Shown here: piece after piece, positions 55,514 to 64,000 of the stretch
Numbering within the stretch: position 1 is the stretch's first letter
Layout of the letters: each line of letters starts with the position of its first letter
Assembly: GCA_014218235.1 (NCBI GenBank)
Contig: CM024758.1
Coordinates: 76,022,206-76,086,205 of the forward strand
Length of the DNA stretch: 64,000 nucleotides
Origin: Colocasia esculenta
Taxonomy: Eukaryota > Streptophyta > Magnoliopsida > Alismatales > Araceae
Reading direction: 5' to 3'
The notes under the pieces: model-generated
Database searches by the model: none
What the model saw: the letters and a program-made list of their open reading frames with translations, nothing else
What the model was told of the DNA's origin: nothing
Position numbers and translations under genes: made by a program

Positions 55514-55766
55514 CAGACATCACTCCAAAATCTGTGATGAACTTTTTCATCCAGACAACTTCCTTTGCTGCTTCTAAAGCAACAATGTACTCTACTTCAG
55601 TAATCGAGTCAGCAATAATCTCTTGCTTGGAACTCTTCCAGTGTACTGCTCCTCTATTCAGGGTAAAAACATACCCTGAGTTAGACTTGCTATCATTGAT
55701 ATCAGACTGGAAACTTAAGTCTATATATCCTTCAACCTTGAGAATACCTCCTCTATATACTAGCAA
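55514..55766 (-). pseudogene. Ty1/copia RNase H fragment
   Basis: The minus strand reads VEGYIDLSFQSDINDSKSNS, GYVFTLNRGAVHWKSSKQEI and IADSITEVEYIVALEAAKEV, then VWMKKFITDFGV up to the gap. This is the RNase H domain at the end of copia pol (family pattern GY-D-D-...-S-SGYVF-...-W-S-KQ-...-S-EAEY-A). It is truncated at both sides; the part after the gap is lost. It is unrelated to element G and its parent element is not in view. Confidence 0.88.
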
Positions 55767-56104
55767 ATATCCTTAGTCCTTCTTAACTGTAAGATCCGGC
55801 TCTCTTGTTCCCTTAGCCTCGTCCTCAGGTCATGACGGGCATGCTGGTCACAACAGTGTCGTGCCAGCAGGGTCAGTTGCAACATGTTTTCTGTCACGCC
55901 TTAGGCAACCATTGTTGACTCAGCGTCTAGAGGCATTGTGTTCTTGTCGCATCGTCTAGAGGCGACGTAACTCTGGTTTCTGACTGTTGGGTCACTTCGT
56001 CCTTCTTGTCAAAAAGGCTTTGTCAAGTGTCAGTATGCGTATAGCCGTTGCTGAGACCAGGTCAGCCGTCATGTTTTGGTGACCTGGTCTTCAAGGTTCG
56101 ATGT
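55767..56104. other. Unassigned DNA left of the family-A solo LTR
   Basis: Higher GC, with repeated words GCGTCTAGAGGC / CGTCTAGAGGCGAC (55921, 55962) and near-inverted pairs such as GACCAGGTCAGC / GACCTGGTC at 56055-56095. It probably belongs to the same older element as 59529-60463. No coding region. 56100-56104 is the GATGT target duplication. Confidence 0.4.
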
Positions 56105-59100
56105 TGTAGCAACCCGAAAAATTAATACTTAAAAAATTCAAAATAATAATTTCTTTAAATTGAAATAATAGAAACATACGTACCATTATTGTATGTGCAA
56201 AAATACACTGGAAAATTCCGTAAAAATTATAAATCAACCCCAAATAATATTCCTAAGTGTTCCACGAATAAATTCGTGCAACGAAAAATCCGATTGGCCA
56301 AGTGTACGTTGCAATGTGACGAATATCCAAATTAGGAAACTAGTCAGAAAACCGTTAACACGGAAAGATAACGCGCCCATAAATTAATGAACATGTCGGA
56401 GACTTCCAACATCATGTGATGATTAACCATTATCGGGTTTGGAACAATGGACCTCTCATAGCCCATGAATAAATTCAAAATAATAAAATGCAATAAAATT
56501 TCATAACTCTATTATTCCCTAATTAAAAAGGGAAAACCTATAAGATAAATTCCAAAATAATGGGCATGGTTAAATGGACCCATTAGAAATTAGTAGGCCA
56601 AAATAAGGATTTTTAAAAGAAGAATAATAGGAAATACCCTAAATTCGTAACTAAATTATTACATAAATAGAAAAGAGATATTTATGCATTAATAGGAATT
56701 TGAGTTAGAATTGGATTCCTAAACCTACTCCATATGTCTAGCACGAATTTAGATACTATCCTAACCCAATTAGAGATTGGAAAGCAAGAGAGGAAAGGTG
56801 GAATTAGGAAATTTCGTAATTTAGAGGAATTTGAGTAGTAGTAGGAATAAGAACTCTATTTATAAAATACACCTCTTAAACCCTCTGGCCGACCCTAACT
56901 CGTTGCCAAAGGTTGTTGGACGTGGAGAAGAGGCCAAGGAGGAGAGGATCTCGTGGGGAGAAGGAGTTCTTGGAGCTTCTTCCTCGTTCTTAGAGTTCTA
57001 AGCCCTAGAAGATAATCGAGTCAAAGGTAGGCATTCTCATAAGCTAAAATCCTAATATTTCGTCTGTAGATTGTTCCATACATCAGGAACAAAACCCTCA
57101 AGTTTTATAATTTTCCATTGAGCCAATATTTTCTTCTTGAATTTAGAAGTTCTGCAACTCTTATGACCCCGAACCTTCATGCTTAATTCACATCTCTTTG
57201 AATACTCTATCTCATGCCTCTAATTTTAATGGGAGATACTGATGCATGATAGGCATCTTTTGCCCCCTAAAAGCCCTAATTTTTATCAAGCATGTTGCTC
57301 GAATTAAATCATTCATCTCTGCTGCACCTGGAATCAGGTTGCTTCTTGTTCAACTTGGTAGAACTATGTCGATACCATGATTGTTTTCAAATTCCTAATT
57401 ACTGGAAGTACCCTTGCATGTCTAGATCAATTCAAATCTAGTTTCATGATTTTTCATCGTGTATAAATTAGTTATGATTTTCTGAACGTCCCTGTATCAA
57501 AATCTAATAATCCTGGACCGCAATCCAGATAGAGCAGAACTCTGTCAGACTCAGTCCACGGACCTGAGAACGCGACGGCCCGACAGGTCACGTTCTCAAG
57601 CCCGTCGCGACGCCTCTTCTTGTCGCGTTCTGAACGCGACAGTACCCTACGTCGCGTTGACCGCTTGAGCAGACAGCCCTGTCGCCACCCTTTTCATGCC
57701 CTATCGCTACCTGCCCTACCCCTATCGCAATCCTTACTGGCCTATGTCGCCTTCATAGGATTTTGCATGAAAAACCCATAAAAATTATTGCTCTCACACT
57801 TTCTAACAGTCATACATGCAGTAAAAACACCTGTTTTAAAATGGAGCTTTATTGAATGCTTTAAAATACATATTCACGACTTCTTTTCTATCTATGATTT
57901 CTCTTACACATGCATGCACATGAACCACTCTATATGGCTGAAATCTGGCATACAATACCTCATAATGTATCTAGTAATTTATTGTAATAAAGTATATTAA
58001 TTGCCCTATTTTAAAGGACTTGTATTCGTTTCTTGCGTTGTTTATACCGATATCGACGCTCCACTGTTCTAGAATTCCTCTAGGACGTCGAGCAATTGTT
58101 TCTATATACACACTTTCTTGGCTTGGACGAACTCTCCGTCAGATACTCCTTCTTCCGGACTAGTGAGTCTTTGTTCAAGGCCTCCATAAGTCTCTTCTGT
58201 CCATGGATTCCCACATGGTCGATGAGCCGTTGTACCCTAACACCCATTACACCTTTAGGGATCTATATGATCCAACGGCTATTAGAAATTCACCCTCATC
58301 ATGAATCACGCCGGACCTCTGGACCTGTGCATAACAAGGCCAGTGGTAGGGTCGTGAATTTCCACCTGACTGCCAACACCATGCGTGTGTCGTGCAACTG
58401 TTACTATCGCCTGTTTACTCGACGTGTTACGTGCAATGTCCACTAGCTCTCATCTATACTCTACTCGCTCACCTATTCACGTTCACTCTACTATCTCATC
58501 TATTCATCTAGTGCTCTTATCTATTTCTTGGTACTCTCAAATTGGCCATTAATTGATTGTCTAAAGATAAACAATATAACCAATGCCAGCGCAATAGGGC
58601 CCAATCAGGTCCTGGGGGGAGCGCACGAAAGTGCCATTTGCCCGCGGGAGTTAAATGATCAGGATGTCGGCATTACATCCAAGTGCCATACTATCAAGAT
58701 TAATCTAAGACAATCAACACAAAGTGCTATATTCTCTCGTTGTCTTTTGACAAACAAGTGCTATACTCTCTCTCCGCTATCTTCGGATAACCAAAGTGCA
58801 ATTACTATCTCGATTGACGAAAGTTAATCAAAAGTGCCAGACTATTCAATTGATAAGAAAATCAATCAAAGTGCAATTTACTCTCTATATGGCCAACTAC
58901 TTTTTCTCTCCTTGCTATACATGTGTCGTGCTATTGCTTGACGTTGACGTTATTTGCTATCATATCGTTGTTGCTTTCTTTCGTGACTTGACTTTAATCA
59001 TCGTGCTATACTTGATTCATCTGCTATCTAAACCATGTTACTTGTGCTATTACTTTCTCGACTTTACATGACTCGCTCTATCTTTAGTTACTCTGCCATT

Positions 59101-59528
59101 TAATGCACTAATTATTTAAAGCCTGCTTGAGCCTGAGATTTAAGTCCTATTGGGCGTTATCGCTCACCCTTCGTTATTTGTCTTGTGTGCCTGCAGGTAA
59201 GTCGGACTCTGACGTCACACACACCCTGGGACAAGACTAGAGTGATGAGCGACCCGAAGTCAACTCATGAAGTTACCTTAGTACCATGGAGTCTAGTAGT
59301 TATTGCTTTAGATTTCTTTTCAATGTAATGACGTCATTGAGCCTTGTGTTTGGCTCCGAATTAGTGGTTGTAATAGTCTTAGTGATTTTATAATGAAATC
59401 AAGAGTTATTTCAATTATTGTTCATTAGAGGCTCTGATGTTTGCGAAAGTATGCGCAATTGTCGTTACCATACTCGTTTTTCGCGTCTCCCTCCGATTTA
59501 TTCCGCGCTAAATTGGAGGGGCGTGACA
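56105..59528 (+). mobile_element. Solo LTR of family A (3424 bp)
   Basis: TGTAGCAACCC...GGCGTGACA flanked by perfect 5-bp duplications GATGT (56100-56104 and 59529-59533), with no internal region: a solo LTR formed by recombination between the two LTRs of one element. It is homologous to 5061-7893 but about 590 bp longer. Contents: TATA at 56859-56870; CGCGAC word cluster at 57560-57760; block shared with family B at 58173-58235; AAGTGCTAT/AAGTGCCAT words at 58630-59050. No gene in this 3.4 kb. Confidence 0.96.
56859..56870 (+). promoter_or_regulatory. TATA box in family-A solo LTR
   Basis: TTTATAAAATAC in CTCTATTTATAAAATACACC. The element A LTR has GCATAAATACACC at the matching place (5448-5460), so the site is partly conserved. 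Confidence 0.6.
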
Positions 59529-60463
59529 GATGTAATTTTGGTGTCGCGCCGAGGTAGGCGGACGCGACATGGTGTCATGACCGGAGGACCGTCATGGCAG
59601 CGTTCTGTCGCGCCACCCACAACCCATCTTGTTTCGGGCCGTCGGTTCAAAATCGAGATAGTCCTTTCTTATTCTTCTTTCTTCTTCTTCCTCCTCCAAG
59701 CTCCCTTGCTTCTTCCAACAGTTTTTGGACGTTCTTGGCATAGAGGTGATGTCTCCTTCACGTAGGCAACGTCCATGTGGTGATTGGAGCGAGGAGGTGG
59801 CGTCCATTCCTACGAGAAGGCCCCAACGGGTTGGCTCTACTCCTAGAGTAGGGACTTCCTCTTCTCCTTCTAGTTCTATCATTCTCCCTCCCCCTTGTGT
59901 TCCTTGAGGTTCTCATGTTTTTCATAGGTGTTTGGGGTTTGAGTGTGAGAGATCCATGCACCGTTGTTGAGAGGTTTTTCTTGAGCGTAGGATTTCTTGT
60001 TTAATGCATGATCTTTGGGGTTTGAGGGTGGTTTGCATCATTTAAATGCTTTTCTAGAGTCTTCCATGCTCCCCTCCTTAGATGGTGTGGTTTGTGGTGT
60101 TTTTTGGGGTGAACCTTGTGAGGACTGTCTCGAGACCCCTCTCTGTCTGAGGTTGCGACCGGTCTAAGGGTCGCGATGGTGTCGCGACGCATGCGCCGAC
60201 TGCGACATGCTTCTTCTGTTGTGCGGCGGGCAGGGGCATCGCAACATGATCACGATAGCTTAGGGCGTCATTACCTTGTCGTGACGGGCTTTGGTGTCCG
60301 TGACAGTGTCGCGACGGCCCTGAGCATCATGATAGTGATAGACACAGGTTCTTGGTTTCTTCTATACCCGTGACACCAATGCTAGTTCCTATTAGGGTCC
60401 TACACTAGTTTGTCGCCCGGTGCTCGGAACTTGAGGGCTTGTCCCGAGAGGTTGTTACCGTAT
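59529..60463. other. Unassigned DNA with TCGCGA-type words between the two solo LTRs
   Basis: Rich in GTCGCG/CGCGAC words (59540-59620, 60150-60320: GTCGCGATG, GTCGCGACGC, GTCGTGACGG, GTCGCGACGG). In type it resembles the LTR and leader of element F. A short plus-strand open stretch (59725-59907, Arg/Ser/Pro-rich) is not recognised. It is probably the LTR or leader of another old Tat-like element that hosted both solo LTRs. Confidence 0.45.
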
Positions 60464-63400
60464 TGTAACGACCTCTCATTATACCGGTACGGTTATACCA
60501 CCCACGTCGGTATAGCGAGCGTCTCACTGGGACATTTACCCAACAATAACATTCAGCTGAGATACACGTGAATTATGAACATAGTAGCAGAAGTAAAAGA
60601 ACCACTGTCTTCATTTCATTCATCATCCGCATTTAACATACATGTTTCGATAACATATAAAGAGCTAAAAGTCCACATAATTTAAATTGATGAAAATCAA
60701 ATACATAGATGTCCATACTTATACATTCTTCCATGAATGCTAGTACAATGTTTAATTTACATACTATGAAAATCACAAAATGTCATAAGTACTCCAACAC
60801 TCTAATCTCCACGCTCGGAGTCGGTCTCCCAACATCTCCTCCACAAGTGCCTCGTCACCAACTACACCTGTACGCCGAAGCAAGTAGTGAGTCTAAAAGA
60901 CTCCGCAAGTACTTCTACACATACCGTACATGCACATATCATAGTGGTTCTACATACACATTCATAAGACACAACACGTAGCATGCTTGACATTAAATTT
61001 TTACAACCTATCATGGTGAATCTACAATTTAAACACATGGACTATGCTTTCAGATTTCTAAAATAGAATCACCTATCACATGCTTTCTATTCATTCCTCA
61101 CATAAAAATCTACCTTCACCCAACTAAGACATGGAAGCCATTATACATTCCCCGAGCATGCAGGAAAGGAAACATACCTAACATGGAATCTACACATTCT
61201 ACGCATATACGTAACCATTTTACTGCTTTAAGCTTGCTGGTTTTACTGCTTTAGCAACCATAATCTAACACATGAGAGCTACAACAACGATTAAATCACA
61301 ACATGTGAACAACCAAGTATGGAAATTGTTTATATATGCTTAACAATTACCCTAGCATGGATTCTAGACATTTTGCATACATAAACATGATCATAACATA
61401 GTAAAGTTATTGTTTAAGCATGATTTCAGATTGTCATAGCATGGATTACAAACTCACATCCTCACATTTTGGTTTCACATTTTTACTCAATTTCAAATTC
61501 GCATATTTCACACTTTACACATGCACTTTTACACATTGTTCACATTCACATTTTTCACATGAACACATACACATTACACATTCACATTTAGTGCCGTGAC
61601 ACATAGTCCAACCACCAAAGAAGGACACAACACATCACATCACATAGACACCATTTAGGCAATACAATGGCGACTCTTGACTGCGCAGACCAGGAGAACA
61701 AGTCTCCACCATAACCAGTGGTACTTGTCCACCTCCAGGATTTCCCCCTAATGCCCTTAGGGTCCCAACACTTGAACCTTCTCAGGGGGACCTTTCCCTG
61801 ATACGGTTCCACTGCCCTCTAAGGAAGCATGTCACATTTGGCACAGTTACACATTACACATTTTACCGATTTTACACATATGTTTACACATGTCACTCTC
61901 ATTTCATTCACTTTCTCTCACTCACATGCACACTCCTCTGTTTTTCCTAACAAGGCACTACATTACAGGAATTTAGTACTCAAGAAATTCACTAATCAGG
62001 TTGCTATATACAAAATCAAATCATTTTACAACGCATGCATTAGTTTCACATTTTTACATGGAAAATCCATATTGCATCATATACTGGCCAAATGACCTGA
62101 AATTTTAACCACTAGCTTATTTCGGATTTAGGATCCCACATGCAAATTTCAGATTTTTCTAACCTAAAACGTAATTACAGAAAATCTGACATCAAATTCA
62201 CATGCTATTCACAATTCATTAGCATGGAGTTGAATAACAATCACAATTTAACAACTTACTGTCTGAACCCTAGCATGCATAGAGCCACATGATTTATTCC
62301 CAATTTATTGGGCAATACATTATTTACCGAAGATTTATCATGACCTACAGATGATTTCTATTTCTCAAACCACATTTTCCTAATTCACGTAGCATGGGAA
62401 AAAAATCTCAGAATTTCAGAACAGAGACTGACTAATATATGCATGACCCATAAAATGTAGGACATTCAGACTCGTCCTAAATCATACAAACAAGGGTTGA
62501 CGAGATTAGCAATTCATCATACATGTATTTCCATGGGATAAAAAACTCTATCATTTACCACCTTGCACAAAATCCATCCACCACCACATTCACTAGTATA
62601 CATAGTATATAAGAGATTACATTATATCCTCATCGTGAAACATATCGAAATTAATCATATAGAAGGGCAGAACAGCTTGCTGTTCTGCTCAGATAAACTT
62701 AACGGCAAGCTATGGCCACTAATTAATGTTAACAGCACAATCGCTAGACACTAAGCATAATCTTAGCGACAACAGATGTTGTCGTTAAGTTCAAGTCTGT
62801 GCAAAACACAGACCCGAGCTCCAAAGATAGGGTGAATGGGGGATCTAGGACACGAGGGAAAATGCACAAAAATGATAAAACCAACCTAGACACATACAGG
62901 GACGTTATGGGTAGGGTACTTGCCTCTAGAAAATACACCAAACGGATCTAGGGCTCGGTGAAGCTCTCCTTGGGCTGTCCCAAGAAGCTCCTAGAAAAGC
63001 TTCACTCCGGGTTCTAGGATGAAGATGGCTCCAAGATAAGGTCAAGGAAGCCTCCTCCTCCACTCCAGCTAGCTCCTTGCTGCAGTAGATGGCCGGTGCA
63101 AGCTTCAGATAGCCGGATTTAGGGCTGCAAAGGTGAGCTCTTCACGCAGATTTTAGGGTTTTCTCCTTTTTCCTCTTCTTCCTCTCTTGCAAAGGGGCAA
63201 AGAGAAGGGTGTGAGCTGCGAAAATGGCTTTGTATATAGCCAAAAACCTCTCACCCACGCAGGAGATGATGTGATACCCCTTTCAGACCGTTGGGGACAG
63301 CACCCCAATGGTTGGGGTGGCTTGCTTCCGGAATTTTCGACTCTGCAACGCATGCAGGTCAGAGAAGTTAGCGTCCACATCGCTGGACGCTAAGATTAGT

Positions 63401-63702
63401 GTTGGCGTCCATATGATTGACGCCTACACAACACAAGCGTCCATTGATATTGACGTCATCTGCCTTCGGCCAGAACTCCAAAACATGCAGAAACCATGCA
63501 CATCTTATACCTATATATGTGCCATATGTATACGCTATCATGTACACACTACCATCATAACATTCATACATTATTTACACTATTATACCATGCATACATA
63601 AGTATACCAACTAGTACTTACGTAGATATTTACATACGTGCATACACATCATGAATTATTTACATGCAATACAATAATGCAACAAAATTCGAGGGCCTTA
63701 CA
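60464..63702 (-). mobile_element. Solo LTR of family D (3239 bp)
   Basis: The left end TGTAACGACC and right end GGCCTTACA match element D LTR ends. Flanking 5-mers are CGTAT (60459-60463) and CGTTT (63703-63707), a target duplication with one later change. There is no internal sequence, hence a solo LTR. It shares the blocks GTGCCGTGACACATAGTCCA and CCAGTGGTACTTGTCCACCT with element D. TATA is at 63232-63241 (minus strand), with GC words on both sides (62690-62800 and 63365-63465). It is more diverged from D than D's LTRs are from each other. No gene inside. Confidence 0.93.
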
Positions 63703-64000
63703 CGTTTACTTGGGACCCCCATCCTAGTGCGCCCATTGAAGGAGTGCTCCAGGCGACGTACGTGCTCTAGTCACGGACTCTAGAGTGAAGGGGAAAATGG
63801 TGGTTAGGACTGCGGCGTCGAGTTGTTTGTAGAGCTCTCATAGTTGGTTTGGGATGCAGAGGTCGTTTGAAGTTCTTCTCCGTGCAAGCTAGCTAGTCCT
63901 TCTTCTCACTGCCTCGCTCTTTGTGGCCCTGGAACCACCAAGAGATGCCAGGCGTTGGACCATAGTCCGGCCAGACTACGACGGTTACTTTGTGTTCCTT
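63703..64000. other. Unassigned right edge
   Basis: GC-balanced DNA continuing the host element of the family-D solo LTR. The flank joins GTTGTTACCGTAT to CGTTTACTTGGGACCCC. No domain is recognised in 298 bp. Confidence 0.4.

Noticed and set aside
55287..55776. Plus- and minus-strand open frames running across the N block
   Set aside because: N positions are translated as unknown residues; only the minus-strand part right of the gap (copia RNase H) is real.
59725..59907. 60-codon Arg/Ser/Pro-rich frame considered as a small host gene
   Set aside because: No recognisable domain, no splice signals or promoter, and it lies in sequence resembling a Tat-like LTR or leader.

Overview
This window is plant nuclear heterochromatin-type DNA made almost entirely of nested transposable elements. 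I find no intact host gene, tRNA, rRNA or CRISPR array. The evidence for a plant is: LTR retrotransposons primed by initiator tRNA-Met (TGGTATCAGAGC) and by a tRNA-Asp-like site, Tekay/Del-like Ty3-gypsy elements with LTRs of about 3 kb, a SIRE/Maximus-like Ty1-copia element, a Tat/Ogre-like element with a G-patch, plant L1-type LINE pieces, a CACTA (En/Spm) DNA transposon, and pieces of two plant genes (an ABCB auxin-transporter-type gene and a class II starch branching enzyme). The ABCB exon is very rich in G/C at third codon positions, which suggests a monocot; that is inference only. The family labels A to G are mine.

Layout. 1-139 is the 3' tip of a family-B LTR inserted into the gag of element A. 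140-7893 is element A (plus strand, gypsy), cut by a LINE 3' end at 1942-2884 and ending in a 2.8 kb LTR. Element C (minus strand, gypsy) is the old host of the left half: its pol lies at 7894-10340, its protease and gag at 20700-21814, and its gag start at 36394-36575. C is split by two insertions whose 5-bp target duplications can be read: element D (10341-20699, GGTCT/GGTCT, complete with two 2.8 kb LTRs) and element B (21815-36393, GGTAG/GGTAG). B has two 3.7 kb LTRs around only 0.9 kb of internal DNA. Its 5' LTR was in turn hit by a 6.2 kb CACTA transposon (27480-33668, CAT/CAT) that carries a transposase scrap, a LINE piece, three exons of a starch branching enzyme II gene and the first two exons of an ABCB transporter gene.

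The right half holds element E (36610-45271), a SIRE-like copia element with two LTRs of identical length (1748 bp), gag but no pol; element F (45272-51644), a Tat/Ogre-like element with LTR, primer site, gag, protease and G-patch, truncated before reverse transcriptase; element G (51645-55413), a 5' LTR with a tRNA-Asp-type primer site and non-coding interior; a 100-N gap (55414-55513); a copia RNase H scrap; a 3.4 kb solo LTR of family A with perfect GATGT duplications (56105-59528); and a 3.2 kb solo LTR of family D (60464-63702).

All element reading frames are broken by stops and frameshifts, many of the G-to-A/C-to-T type expected from deamination of methylated DNA, so nothing here is likely to be autonomous. 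The most interesting signals are the two-gene capture inside the CACTA element, clusters of short family-specific GC-rich words placed on both sides of the TATA box in LTRs of unrelated families, and a threefold repeat with a hairpin showing a compensatory base change in element E.
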